From Aquiflexum gelatinilyticum (lineage in GTDB: Bacteria; Bacteroidota; Bacteroidia; Cytophagales; Cyclobacteriaceae), in NCBI RefSeq assembly GCF_024741135.1, contig NZ_JANSUY010000001.1:372001-436000 (forward strand): a stretch of 64,000 nucleotides of DNA, given 5' to 3'. The notes beneath the pieces are model-generated. The model was not told the DNA's origin. It did not search any database and saw only the letters and a list, made by a program, of their open reading frames with translations. A program made the translations under genes and the position numbers. Position 1 is the stretch's first letter. Every line of letters starts with the position of its first letter. This document shows positions 53,478 through 63,392 of the stretch, in pieces.

Positions 53478-54620
53478 ATGAATAACATAAAAAGATCATT
53501 TCTCTTCCTTCTTTTAATCGGACTTTTTTCCTGTGAATCAAAGAATACAACAGTCTCCCTTGTAGCAGGTGAAGAACATAAATATAAAATCATTGGATAC
53601 ATCGCAGGATGGAAAGGTGTCGATACAGCGAAGATAGATGCCGCAAAAATGACCCATATCAATTATGCCTTTGCAAATGTCATTGACGGAAAAGTAATGG
53701 AAGGGGAAGGCAGAGAAAAGTCAGACAAAGAAAATCTTACCAAACTGAATTCCCTAAAAAGCCTTAATCCTGATTTAAAAATATTGATTTCAATAGGAGG
53801 TTGGACTTGGTCCAAAGGGTTTTCAGACGCAGCCCTGACCGAGGAGTCCCGAAAAATATTTACCGCTTCGGCAATTGATTATCTTGTACGTCATGATCTC
53901 GATGGATTGGATTTTGATTGGGAATATCCGGGTTTACCAGGGGATAATAATCCATATAGACAGGAGGACAAAGAAAACTTTGTGCTGATGCTAAAATCAG
54001 TAAGAGAGGCTTTGGATAGCCTTGGCTCTATCAATGACACCCATTATTTGAGTACGATTGCTTCGGCAGGATTTAAGGAATACTTAGATGTCAATGATCT
54101 CGGTCAGGCCCAGAAGTACCTAGACTTTATCAATATTATGACTTATGATTATATCGTCCAATTTAGCAGTGATACAACAGGACACCATGCCAACTTACAA
54201 ACCATTGACCAGAATGTGAGGTCATCCGAAAAAGCAGTCAATGACCATGTTGCTGCAGGAGTTCCTATTGAGAAATTGGTTATGGGTATGGCATTTTATG
54301 GAAGAAGTTGGTCAAATGTAAATCCAGAAAATAATGGACTTTATCAATTTGGGAAAGGGTCAAAAGGTTATCCGTATAGCGCAATTTCAGAATTGATGAA
54401 AGATTCATTATTTGTAAGACATTGGGATGAAAATTCCAAAGCGCCATTTCTTTGGAATGAAAAAGAGAGGATTTTTGTGACTTTTGAAGATGCAGAATCA
54501 ATATCTGAAAAGGCCAAATTTATCAAAAAACACAAAATGGGTGGTGCCATGTTTTGGGAATATAGTGAAGATACGGAAGATCATACCTTGCTCAATGCCA
54601 TTTATGAAAACCTGAAATAG
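53478..54620 (+). CDS. Glycoside hydrolase family 18 (chitinase-like) lipoprotein
   Basis: A 380-residue lipoprotein starting at ATG 53478 (lipobox IGLFS-Cys19); the open frame from 53397 runs through the terminator and is not the start. The GH18 catalytic motif DGxDxDxE is DGLDFDWE (142-149, acid Glu149). Other blocks are KIIGYIAGWKG, LKILISIGGWTWSKGFSDAA (about 100-119), NIMTYDY, GMAFYGRSW and GGAMFWEYSEDTEDHTLL. GH18 cleaves chitin or related N-acetylglucosamine polymers with retention. The surface lipoprotein position next to SusCD makes it the probable depolymerase of this locus. Confidence 0.95.
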   Translation: MNNIKRSFLFLLLIGLFSCESKNTTVSLVAGEEHKYKIIGYIAGWKGVDTAKIDAAKMTHINYAFANVIDGKVMEGEGREKSDKENLTKLNSLKSLNPDLKILISIGGWTWSKGFSDAALTEESRKIFTASAIDYLVRHDLDGLDFDWEYPGLPGDNNPYRQEDKENFVLMLKSVREALDSLGSINDTHYLSTIASAGFKEYLDVNDLGQAQKYLDFINIMTYDYIVQFSSDTTGHHANLQTIDQNVRSSEKAVNDHVAAGVPIEKLVMGMAFYGRSWSNVNPENNGLYQFGKGSKGYPYSAISELMKDSLFVRHWDENSKAPFLWNEKERIFVTFEDAESISEKAKFIKKHKMGGAMFWEYSEDTEDHTLLNAIYENLK

Positions 54621-54701
54621 CCATTTTATTTTCAATAGGAAGGATAAATAAACAAAAATCGAGATATTGTCGTCTTGATCGAATGTTAGGGTAGAGTAAA
54701 A

Positions 54702-55730
54702 ATGGCAAAGAAAAAGATATCAATTAAAGATATTGCGAAATCTCTGGGAATATCCATCACTACTGTTTCATTTATTCTCAATGGCAAAGCCAAAGAAAAA
54801 AGAATCAGTGATGAGCTGACGCTCAAAGTGGAAGATTATATTAAGGCAGTAGGATATAAACCCAGCCATTTAGCTCAAAGCCTAAGACTTGGGAAATCGA
54901 AAGTAATTGTCTTTATGGTTGAGGATATCTCTAATCAGTTTTTTGCTTCAATAGCCAGAGAAATCGAAGAAAAGGCTTATAAAAATGGATATAAAATCAT
55001 CTATTGCAGTACAAACAACGACCCTGAAAAAGCCAAAACGCTGATTGATACATTCAAAGTCCGCAGTGTGGATGGCTTTATCATCACACCGACTCCAAAT
55101 CTTGAAAACACCATTATTGATCTTATCGAGGATGAATTTGCTGTTCTTTTATTTGATAGGTGGATTCCTTCTATTGATTGCAATTATGTGGTTGTGGAAA
55201 ATGAAAAAAGTGCTTTCGAAGCTACCTTGCATTTAATAAATAATGGGTGTAAGAATATTGGATTCATTACAGTGGAATCTGATCAAATCCAAATGAAAGA
55301 CAGGTTAAGGGGGTACAATGAAGCCATTGAAAATCATGGATTGAAAAGTAATGTTTTAATGTTACCGTTTCAGAATCCTTCAGATCAGGGATTAAGCCAA
55401 AAAATACAGCTCTTTATTCAACAGAACGCTGACCTTGACGGCCTGTTTTTTGCCACAAATTACCTTGCTTTTGAGGGTTTGCAAGCATTAAACACTTTGA
55501 AAAAACGTATTCCTATTGACTTATTGGTTGTTTCTTTTGATGACCATTATTTTTTCACACTCTTTCAGCCAAATATCTCCGCAATTGAACAACCTTTAGA
55601 ATCCATAGCCGAAAAATTGATGGAGGGAATGTTGAGAATGCTTGATGGAGAAGGAACCTACCTCAAGGATTTTAAAATTACTTTGCCGAATACCCTTCAT
55701 GTAAGAGCTTCTTCTGACGCCAAAAAGTAA
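54702..55730 (+). CDS. LacI-family transcriptional regulator
   Basis: A 342-residue regulator. The N-terminal helix-turn-helix with hinge (about 5-60: ISIKDIAKSLGISITTVSFI, SHLAQSLRLGKS) is followed by a periplasmic-binding-like sugar-sensing domain (about 65-342, including DGFIITPTPNLEN, VLLFDRWIPS and VSFDDHYFFTLFQP). It probably controls the surrounding SusCD/GH18 locus in response to a sugar. The 24-bp inverted repeat at 48399-48422 is a candidate binding site. The same repeat is not seen in the short spacers before this gene or before the ROK gene. Confidence 0.94.
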   Translation: MAKKKISIKDIAKSLGISITTVSFILNGKAKEKRISDELTLKVEDYIKAVGYKPSHLAQSLRLGKSKVIVFMVEDISNQFFASIAREIEEKAYKNGYKIIYCSTNNDPEKAKTLIDTFKVRSVDGFIITPTPNLENTIIDLIEDEFAVLLFDRWIPSIDCNYVVVENEKSAFEATLHLINNGCKNIGFITVESDQIQMKDRLRGYNEAIENHGLKSNVLMLPFQNPSDQGLSQKIQLFIQQNADLDGLFFATNYLAFEGLQALNTLKKRIPIDLLVVSFDDHYFFTLFQPNISAIEQPLESIAEKLMEGMLRMLDGEGTYLKDFKITLPNTLHVRASSDAKK

Positions 55731-55865
55731 ACTGAATTTTTCGATGTAGTAATATGGGAGAATTTCGATATTTTTGATAAATCCTTTTAGCAGCGTAATT
55801 TTATAAATTAATTTGGAACATAGGATTGAGTATTCCGGATTTGAAAAATTGGTTTTAACCTAAGA

Positions 55866-56759
55866 ATGGCAAATAGATGGATAATTTCTGCGGATATAGG
55901 TGGTTCGCATATTTCTGTCGCCTCCTTTGTTGAGAGGGAGGATGGATTTGCCTTGGGGCCAATTCATGAAAAAAAATTGGATTCTGGACAATCAAAGGAT
56001 TTTATCCTTGAAGAATGGGTTTCCCTTTTCAAGGAATTGTCTTTAGATCTTACCAGATGCTGTATTTCCTTGGCTATGCCTGCACCTTTTGATTATTTAA
56101 ATGGGATTTGTCAGATCAAGGATCAAGGTAAGTTCATTCACCTTTTTGGTGTTAATTTAAAAGATGAACTCGCTGGCAGGATGGGTATAATGCCGACACA
56201 AATCCATTTTGTAAATGATGCAAAGGCTTTCTTGATGGGCGAAGCGAAATTTGGGAAGGTATCAAAATTTAAAAATATTTTGGGTATGACTTTGGGAACT
56301 GGCCTAGGTTCTTCCTTGAAATTTAATGGAGAGATCGTTGATGCTGCTCTTTGGTCTTCAAAATTCAAAGAAGGTATTGCAGAGGATTATTTGGGCACAG
56401 GATGGTTTGTCAATTGGTTCAGACAAAATTTTTCTATCCAAGTCAATGGGGTAAAAGAGATTATTGAAAGCGAGGATTTGCTCCAAATGGCCATTCCTGC
56501 TTTTGAGGAATTTTCCTCCAATCTTGCAGACTTTATACTAAAGAGGTCCGAAGAAGTTCCCTTGGATGCTGTTGTCATTGGAGGCAACATCGCCAAAGCA
56601 CATGGTTTTTTTCTGAATAATACTATTTCGACTTTAAAATTAAAAAATAACCAAACACCTGTTTTCATCAGTGAATTCGGAGACAAAAGCGCTCTTTTTG
56701 GGGCCGCTTCCAAGTTTTTTGATCAAAAAGTTTTATTGGGTTTTGATCAAGAATTGTAA
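55866..56759 (+). CDS. ROK-family protein lacking the zinc motif, possible sugar kinase
   Basis: A 297-residue ROK-type protein. The nucleotide phosphate loop is SADIGGSHISVASF (8-21), the catalytic-position Asp118 is in HFVNDAKAFLMGEA, and the second nucleotide segment is GMTLGTGLGSS (about 142-152). Where ROK proteins normally carry GExGH and CxCGxxGC zinc ligands it has ALWSSKFKEGIAEDYLGTGW without any Cys, so it is divergent. It may phosphorylate the imported sugar (for instance an amino sugar) or have another role. It lies between the LacI gene (135 bp) and the FAD oxidoreductase (32 bp), probably in one unit with the latter. Confidence 0.82.
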   Translation: MANRWIISADIGGSHISVASFVEREDGFALGPIHEKKLDSGQSKDFILEEWVSLFKELSLDLTRCCISLAMPAPFDYLNGICQIKDQGKFIHLFGVNLKDELAGRMGIMPTQIHFVNDAKAFLMGEAKFGKVSKFKNILGMTLGTGLGSSLKFNGEIVDAALWSSKFKEGIAEDYLGTGWFVNWFRQNFSIQVNGVKEIIESEDLLQMAIPAFEEFSSNLADFILKRSEEVPLDAVVIGGNIAKAHGFFLNNTISTLKLKNNQTPVFISEFGDKSALFGAASKFFDQKVLLGFDQEL

Positions 56760-56791
56760 CTTGAGCAATTATCTCTTTAAAGCAGTATTAT

Positions 56792-58654
56792 ATGAAATCC
56801 ATTTTATCTTTTTTTCTCATCTTCTTGTGTATTTGTGTTAACAATAGGGTCTTTGGACAAGAAGAGACCCAGTTATTGATCATCGGAGGAGGTGCGAGCG
56901 GAACATCTGCAGGGATCCAGGCATCTAGAATGGGTGTCAAAACGGTTATTTTGGAAGAAACTCCATGGCTCGGAGGAATGATTACTGCAGCCGGTGTTTC
57001 CGCCATTGATGGCAACCATCATATACCGTCCGGGATTTGGGGAGAATTTAGAGAGAAGTTATACGAGTACTACGGCGGGCCTTCTGCGGTAAATACTGGT
57101 TGGGTCAGTAATACCCTTTTTGAGCCTTCAGTAGGAAATAGAATTTTTCAGGATTGGATAAAACAAGAACAGAATCTCAAGGTACATTTTGAGGTTCTAT
57201 GGCAAAACGCTGTTTTTGAATCCGATAGTTGGACGGTTTCCTATCTCGAAAAAGGAAAAAAGAAAATAATAAAGGCAAAAATGCTCATCGACGCCACGGA
57301 ACTTGGTGATGTTATGGCCTCACTTGGCTACAAGTATTATGTTGGGATGGATAGTCAGGATCGTTTTGGAGAAACATTTGCCCCAAGTCAAGCAAATGAT
57401 ATCGTTCAGGACTTGACCTATGTGGTGGTTTTGAAAGATTATGGAATTGGGACTGACAAAACCATACCAAAACCAAAGGGATATGATCCTGAGATATTTG
57501 CCTGTGCCTGCAACCATGCAGACCCGATTTCCTTTGACAGTCCACAAAATGACTGTCAGAAAATGCTCAATTATGGAAAACTTCCTAATGGAAAGTACAT
57601 GATAAATTGGCCCAATTGTGGCAATGACTTGTATATGAACATTGTCGAAATGTCTCAAAAGGACAGGGACATGGCACTGGAGGAAGCCAAATTGCATTCT
57701 TTGAGATTTATCTATTATATCCAAAACGAGCTTGGCTACAAACATCTAGGCTTGGCGGATGATGAGTTCCCAACTAAAGACCAACTGCCTTTTATTCCTT
57801 ACCATCGGGAATCAAGGCGTGTTGCTTCTGAATCGATGTTTACCTTACCTTATGTTCTTTCTCCTTATAATCAAGAAAAACCATATTACAGGACAGGAAT
57901 TGCGGTTGGGGATTATACCATTGACCATCACCATAAGATGAATCCAAATGCACCCGAAATTGACTTCATCAAAATCAGAGTACCTTCTTACAACATCCCG
58001 TTGGGAAGCCTTATTCCGAAAGGATCTACACATTTTATCGTGGCCGAGAAAAGTATCGGAGTTTCAAATATTGTCAATGGGGCTAGCCGATTGCAGCCTG
58101 TTGTTTTGGGGATAGGTCAAGCAGCAGGAGCTTTGGCAGGAACTGCCATTCTCAATGAGCAAAATTTGCAAGAGGTAAAAATCAGGAATGTTCAGGAAAA
58201 CCTTTTGGTAAAAAATGCCTATTTAATGCCTTTCAGGGACATTGATGCAAACCACCCACACTTCTTGTCAATCCAAAAAATAGGAGCGACGGGAATATTA
58301 AAGGGATTTGGTGTTCCATATAAATGGGCAAATCAAACTTGGTTTTATCCTGAACGGGAAATTTCAGAATTTGAGTTGGTTGAAGGTCTTAGACCTCTTT
58401 ATTCCCAATATGCTCAATATTGGGACGCTTCTGGTGAACGGTTGACACTTGGGAGGTTTTTGGACATTTTGAAAGTCGTCCGTCCGGAATTAATTGAAAA
58501 TGACATTAAGTTAATTTGGAAGAATCAAAATCTTAGCGGGACACCTGCGGCAACGACTTTTCTTGATAGGTTATCAGTTGCGGTTTTATTGGACAGCATT
58601 TTGGACCCTTTTTCTATTCCTGTAGACTTTAATGGATTGCCGTCAAAACCATAA
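56792..58654 (+). CDS. Exported FAD-dependent oxidoreductase (FAD_oxidored/PF12831-like)
   Basis: A 620-residue flavoprotein with a Sec signal peptide (MKSILSFFLIFLCICVNNRV, cut near FGQ). The FAD-binding loop is LLIIGGGASGTSAGIQASRM (28-47), with the ribose Glu in VILEETPWLGGM. Family blocks are MLIDATELGDVMASLGY (about 164-180), FIPYHRESRRVASE and GVSNIVNGASRLQPVVLGIG followed by QAAGALAG (about 423-450). The C-terminal 150 residues form an extra domain of unknown role. FAD-binding proteins with Sec signals are unusual because the cofactor is loaded in the cytoplasm. It may oxidise a sugar or sugar acid in the periplasm. It ends 5 bp from the convergent haloperoxidase gene. Confidence 0.85.
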   Translation: MKSILSFFLIFLCICVNNRVFGQEETQLLIIGGGASGTSAGIQASRMGVKTVILEETPWLGGMITAAGVSAIDGNHHIPSGIWGEFREKLYEYYGGPSAVNTGWVSNTLFEPSVGNRIFQDWIKQEQNLKVHFEVLWQNAVFESDSWTVSYLEKGKKKIIKAKMLIDATELGDVMASLGYKYYVGMDSQDRFGETFAPSQANDIVQDLTYVVVLKDYGIGTDKTIPKPKGYDPEIFACACNHADPISFDSPQNDCQKMLNYGKLPNGKYMINWPNCGNDLYMNIVEMSQKDRDMALEEAKLHSLRFIYYIQNELGYKHLGLADDEFPTKDQLPFIPYHRESRRVASESMFTLPYVLSPYNQEKPYYRTGIAVGDYTIDHHHKMNPNAPEIDFIKIRVPSYNIPLGSLIPKGSTHFIVAEKSIGVSNIVNGASRLQPVVLGIGQAAGALAGTAILNEQNLQEVKIRNVQENLLVKNAYLMPFRDIDANHPHFLSIQKIGATGILKGFGVPYKWANQTWFYPEREISEFELVEGLRPLYSQYAQYWDASGERLTLGRFLDILKVVRPELIENDIKLIWKNQNLSGTPAATTFLDRLSVAVLLDSILDPFSIPVDFNGLPSKP

Positions 58655-58659
58655 TATTT

Positions 58660-60021
58660 TCAGCGTTTAGACTCTAGGCTTAAATCAGCCCTGTTCAGTA
58701 TATATCGGCCGATTTTATCCCCTTGTTTGACACCTTCCTCTATGGCATCACGGAAGTGGATTCCACCGTAAAGTCTTGAAATGGCAGCTTCATCCGCAGC
58801 TTGTGAAAAAGATTGGAAAGGTCGTTCGGGTAATCCAAAGTAAACTTCTGAGTTATCGATAAAATCAAAATTTTCACCAAAGTAGTCAGTTAGGATAACG
58901 GCACTTGTTTTTGAAATAACACTGTGACCGCTTGTATATTCAGGAAAAGGGGGTGTTTGCAACAAAGGCTTCCAAGATGGATTTAAGTGTCTTTGAATTG
59001 CAGACTCTGGCCTGATTCGGTCTGAATCATACTTTTCTTCCCAACAGCTTATGAATGCATCGTGTAATCCCAATGCCACAAGAGCGTGAATATAAATTGT
59101 TTCTCTCCAAGGTAATTTAGCTTTTTCAGCTGCTATTCCTGTGATTCCAATCCAATGGCCTCCAGGAGAAATCTTTTTCAATCCTATGGCCATATGGCCT
59201 GAAAAACTCACCTTAAAAGGATTACAATCCCAAAAATTAGCGATCAACTGCTGTTCTTCGGAAAGTGAGGAGGTAACCTGAAAAACTTCATCAAGTTGGG
59301 TTTTGAATGGGCTTCCTTCGGTTAGATCAAATTTAGCCGGAGGTAAAGGTTTGTAGGATTTTAACTCCTTTAAAAAGAATGTCCTGATTGTTCTCCATTC
59401 AGGTTCAACTGCTGCCATGTAAGCAGGAGGAGTAGGATACCAACTTCCTTGATTTTTTTTAGGGCTATATCTCGTCAAGGAGCTCAATTGTTTGTAACCA
59501 TCCTTATTGGCCAATTCCAAAACCTGGGAAGAAACCTTTTTGGCAAATGCAATATTGACTTCCAAGTCTTTTTTGGAAATCCATTTTGACTTGAGAAATT
59601 TACTGGTCAGGGTTTTTTGATTTTCCTCAAGTAGCTTTCCGGAAGGCATGATATTTCTCCCTGTTTCCAACATAGCATACATCGCAACAAACTCCGGAGA
59701 AAGGTTTTTTTCTGTTTCCCCGATGAATTCAAAATTCTCAATATTGGTTTTGGTCAACAAGTTTTCCTCCATTGAAAGCCCAAGCGCTTGGTCCCAAGCA
59801 AGGTGTGCTGCTAATGTAGTATAGGCATAAAATCTGGCTGCTGCAGGAGGCGATGCTACATCAGTAACCATTATTTCAGTGACGTGAAACAAATTTTTAG
59901 CAAATAGTTCGGTTGGAGGGTTGATAATTTTCTGGGAATAAACTTGAAAAGTAAATCCACAAAATATCAAGATGAATATCCCAATCTGACTTAATAATCT
60001 GCTGTTTTTCACAATATTCAT
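58660..60021 (-). CDS. Vanadium-dependent haloperoxidase/PAP2-related exported protein
   Basis: A 453-residue exported protein with a hydrophobic N-terminus (IGIFILIFCGFTFQVYS). The vanadate/phosphate site of this superfamily is complete: K330-x6-R337-P338 (KYDSDRIRP), S364-G365-H366 (EYTSGHSV) and S415-R416-x5-H422 (SRLYGGIHF). These residues are shared by vanadium haloperoxidases and type-2 acid phosphatases, so either halide oxidation or phosphatase activity is possible; length and the IRPE...LLQTPPFPEYTSGHS context favour the haloperoxidase branch. Its start is 1 bp from the stop of the FG-GAP gene, so they form a translationally linked pair. Confidence 0.88.
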   Translation of the reverse strand: MNIVKNSRLLSQIGIFILIFCGFTFQVYSQKIINPPTELFAKNLFHVTEIMVTDVASPPAAARFYAYTTLAAHLAWDQALGLSMEENLLTKTNIENFEFIGETEKNLSPEFVAMYAMLETGRNIMPSGKLLEENQKTLTSKFLKSKWISKKDLEVNIAFAKKVSSQVLELANKDGYKQLSSLTRYSPKKNQGSWYPTPPAYMAAVEPEWRTIRTFFLKELKSYKPLPPAKFDLTEGSPFKTQLDEVFQVTSSLSEEQQLIANFWDCNPFKVSFSGHMAIGLKKISPGGHWIGITGIAAEKAKLPWRETIYIHALVALGLHDAFISCWEEKYDSDRIRPESAIQRHLNPSWKPLLQTPPFPEYTSGHSVISKTSAVILTDYFGENFDFIDNSEVYFGLPERPFQSFSQAADEAAISRLYGGIHFRDAIEEGVKQGDKIGRYILNRADLSLESKR

Positions 60022-60022
60022 T

Positions 60023-63000
60023 TCAATCTATCATTTGATAAGTGACAATGCCCCGGTTGTTTATACCGAAATAAAGAAGGGTAGGTTGGGAGGGTAGTTG
60101 AAGGATAGACTTAACATCGCCCAAAATCGATAATCCGGATACTTTCTGGCTGATATAGCGAAAATTACCTTTTCCATCTCCTCTAAACAATTGCCCAAAA
60201 TTAGCATCCATCATTCCGAGTCTCAGCCTTGTATATGTCTGATTTCCCGCCAAAAGTAAATCCATATTGCCATCCCGGTCATAGTCAAACGCATGAATGG
60301 CATGTATCGGTGCAAATTGAGCTTCAATCGGTAATTGATGGGGAATTAACCTTTCAGTTTGGTTTTCAAAATACATGCTCCTCAATTCAGTAGCCTCTAA
60401 TTTTGATGCATTTGCCAACTGGTCTTTAGTCAAAACTTCTGCTATGGTTGCATTGGAATAACTTGCATAATCAGTGAATTTGCTTCTAAAACCGTAAACC
60501 TGATCCAACAATTCATCTCTGCTTGGAAATGGATAAGGCTTACCTTGCAAGTAACTGACCAAAATGGGATCGGTGGAGGAATTTTCGTCGAAATCCCCAA
60601 AGTATAATCTCAATGGTTCAGAACTATTGGTTTTGAATTGTGAATTCAATCCAAAATTTCCAGCCACTACATCCATGTCGCCGTCATTGTCAAAATCCCC
60701 GATTTCAAGACTTGACCACCAACCTTTGGTATCATTGCCAACCCATTTTTCGGTCACATCTGAAAAATAAATACCGCCTTCGTTGAGATAAACAGTAAGC
60801 GGCATATATTCTCCGACAAGTACCAAATCCTGAAACCCATCCTTGTTTAAATCCAATGATACAGCATCGGTAACCATTCCGATTTTTCCTTCAGCAGGAA
60901 GGTATTGACTGGATAAATCTGAAAATTTACCATTCCCATCATTGATCAATATATAGCTTTGAGGGGTTTGTGGATATTTTCCGGGAATGACGCGGCCCCC
61001 AACAAAAAGATCCAAATTACCATCATTGTTAAAATCAGCTGTTGAAACTGCAGAAGAACTTGTCAGCATTTTTGGAAGGGAATTGGTACTTAGGTGAAGG
61101 TTTCCCATACCGTCATTGATGTATAACCTGTCCTGAAGAGATTCCTCATTGGACAAATAATCATGATAGCCTCCGCTGCAAATGTAAAGATCCTTAAATC
61201 CATCCTTGTTGGCATCAAAAAAAACAGCATCTGCATCTGTAAATTCACTTTCAGATTTAAATGAATCCAAGGGTTGCCAAGTTCTGTTTGAAAATTGGAA
61301 TACTTTTCCGGGAGAGCCTTTTGTTCCCCCCACAAAAATCTCCTCCATTCCATCTGCATTGAGGTCAGCCGCTGCCATTGTAGGGCCTACATATGATGGC
61401 ATTTCTAGAAGTAAAGGTTGACGCTTGAAATCATTGAAACCATATTCTTGATGAATAAATGGAACCTGACGAGTTATTGGGGTGAAAATTGGATCCTGTT
61501 TTGTTGTAGGAATTCTTGTTTCTGACAAGTTGGTTTCTTCAATTTCCGAAATGCGATTTATTGCTATTTCCTGTACTTTCTGGACATTCCCTTTTGGCCA
61601 GGTAACCACTACTGAATCTACTTTTGATTTTTCACCCAAACCAAAATGCAACTTTGGAGAAACAGAAGATTGGAAACCACGGGTTGGCATTTGTTCGAGG
61701 TATTGAGCCTCTCCGGCACTATAGACCGCAACTTTTGCTCCTATTCCCAAAGTGTTTGGTGCAAGGCCTTTCAAGTTGATCTGAATCCAGTTTTGATTTT
61801 TTCCACTGTATTCACGGTATTTATTTTGATAGACAAAGGCAGCATGATTCTGATTATTTACCACAAGATCAAGCTGACCATCATTATTCAGATCGGCATA
61901 AGCTGATCCACTTGAGAAATTTGGAGCATATATTCCCCATTCTTTTGATTGGTCTTTAAAAATCAGATTTCCCCCATTTTCAAAGATGTAATTGGAAACA
62001 GGAGTAGAGGTCATGCTAGTAACAAGGTGAAGGGTATCCGCTTTTTCTTTGGCAACTGCAGATTTGAAATAATAATCTCCCTTGTACTTCAAAAAATCGC
62101 GGTTGGTATAGTCTCTATAATAGCCATTGCTAATAAAAAGGTCCTTGGAGCCGGAGTTAGTGGCATCAAAAAACAAAGCAGACCAACTCCAATCTGTATT
62201 GGAAATACCGGAAAGTTGACCGATTTCACTGAATAAGCCATTTCCATGGTTGAGGTGAAGCATATTCCGCATGTGTTGGTGATAAAAACCTCGGTTTACC
62301 ATCAATGCGTATTGCTCGTAGTTTTCAGGGCCGTAAAGCAGTTTTTGCCTTTTATTATCTTCAGGAAGCATGTCCAAAGTAAAAATATCCATCAACCCAT
62401 CATTATTGACATCTGAAATATCGGAGCCCATAGAAAAATGCGAGATATGCTGAAGCATATCAGTCATCCGGTCAGAAAATGTGCCATCCCCATTATTGAT
62501 ATAGAGATAATCAGGCTCTATATAATCGTTGCTGACATATAAGTCCATCCATCCGTCTCCGTTGATATCTGAAGCAGCGACCCCAAGTCCAAAACCTAAG
62601 GCTGTACCCTTGATTCCTGCCTCTTCACTGATATCCTTGTACTTCCCTCCGTCATTTCTATACAGCTTATCCCCGGCAAAGGGATGCCTTACCGCTCTGG
62701 CTTGGTCAAATTCAATTTCATTAATTACTTCGATGTGATGATTCAGAAGAAACATGTCCAAATCACCATCTTTGTCAAAATCAAAAAACAAGGATTGGGT
62801 ACTATTGGAGGGATCGTCTAAGCCGTAGGCGGCAGCTTCCTCCTTAAAAGTCAGATCGCCTTGATTGATAAATAGTTCATTTCTTCTACTGTCAAGATTA
62901 CCGTTACCCGAATAGCAGACATAAATATCCAGCCAACCATCGGCATTGATGTCTGCCATAGTAACACCTGTTGTCCAGGATTTTTTTCCTTTGATACCTG

Positions 63001-63352
63001 ATAATTTGGAAATGTCTTTGAACTTGAAGTCACCCTGATTGAGATAAAGGACATTGTCGGTCATATTTCCGGTGAAAAATATATCTTCAAGACCGTCATT
63101 GTTGATGTCTCCTACAGCGACCCCGCCACCATTGTAAAAATATTCATAGGTTAAAATATTGTTTTTTTGGTCTTCCTTGAGGGTATTTGAAAAAGTCACT
63201 CCGGTTCTCTTTTGCGGCAATAGTTCAAAAGCACCTGTTTTGTTTTTTTCTGTTCCTGAAAAGAAAAAAAGACCTACGCCAAAAATCATAAGCAACAAAA
63301 ACATGACGGATTTTGACATTTCCTGCATCATATTTCTTCTCAAGTAATTCAT
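60023..63352 (-). CDS. Large exported FG-GAP/VCBS-repeat protein with ASPIC/UnbV domain
   Basis: A 1109-residue protein with an N-terminal membrane or signal segment (MSKSVMFLLLMIFGVGLFFF). It has many FG-GAP/VCBS blades, each with a DxNxDGxxD calcium loop (DINNDGLEDIFFTG, DINGDGWMDLYVSN, DLNADGMEEIFVGG, DFNNDGNLDLFVGG, DFDNDGDMDVVAGN). An ASPIC/UnbV domain lies at about 525-605 (NWIQINLKGLAPNTLGIGAK; RGFQSSVSPKLHFGLG). The calcium-stabilised propellers suggest adhesion, or holding glycan or protein at the surface. This CRTAC1-like type is often close to SusCD genes. It lies between the ROK gene (40 bp) and the haloperoxidase gene (1 bp). Confidence 0.92.
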   Translation of the reverse strand: MNYLRRNMMQEMSKSVMFLLLMIFGVGLFFFSGTEKNKTGAFELLPQKRTGVTFSNTLKEDQKNNILTYEYFYNGGGVAVGDINNDGLEDIFFTGNMTDNVLYLNQGDFKFKDISKLSGIKGKKSWTTGVTMADINADGWLDIYVCYSGNGNLDSRRNELFINQGDLTFKEEAAAYGLDDPSNSTQSLFFDFDKDGDLDMFLLNHHIEVINEIEFDQARAVRHPFAGDKLYRNDGGKYKDISEEAGIKGTALGFGLGVAASDINGDGWMDLYVSNDYIEPDYLYINNGDGTFSDRMTDMLQHISHFSMGSDISDVNNDGLMDIFTLDMLPEDNKRQKLLYGPENYEQYALMVNRGFYHQHMRNMLHLNHGNGLFSEIGQLSGISNTDWSWSALFFDATNSGSKDLFISNGYYRDYTNRDFLKYKGDYYFKSAVAKEKADTLHLVTSMTSTPVSNYIFENGGNLIFKDQSKEWGIYAPNFSSGSAYADLNNDGQLDLVVNNQNHAAFVYQNKYREYSGKNQNWIQINLKGLAPNTLGIGAKVAVYSAGEAQYLEQMPTRGFQSSVSPKLHFGLGEKSKVDSVVVTWPKGNVQKVQEIAINRISEIEETNLSETRIPTTKQDPIFTPITRQVPFIHQEYGFNDFKRQPLLLEMPSYVGPTMAAADLNADGMEEIFVGGTKGSPGKVFQFSNRTWQPLDSFKSESEFTDADAVFFDANKDGFKDLYICSGGYHDYLSNEESLQDRLYINDGMGNLHLSTNSLPKMLTSSSAVSTADFNNDGNLDLFVGGRVIPGKYPQTPQSYILINDGNGKFSDLSSQYLPAEGKIGMVTDAVSLDLNKDGFQDLVLVGEYMPLTVYLNEGGIYFSDVTEKWVGNDTKGWWSSLEIGDFDNDGDMDVVAGNFGLNSQFKTNSSEPLRLYFGDFDENSSTDPILVSYLQGKPYPFPSRDELLDQVYGFRSKFTDYASYSNATIAEVLTKDQLANASKLEATELRSMYFENQTERLIPHQLPIEAQFAPIHAIHAFDYDRDGNMDLLLAGNQTYTRLRLGMMDANFGQLFRGDGKGNFRYISQKVSGLSILGDVKSILQLPSQPTLLYFGINNRGIVTYQMID

Positions 63353-63392
63353 ACTTCCTGTAACTTAATAAGCAAATGGAATTGACACGGTC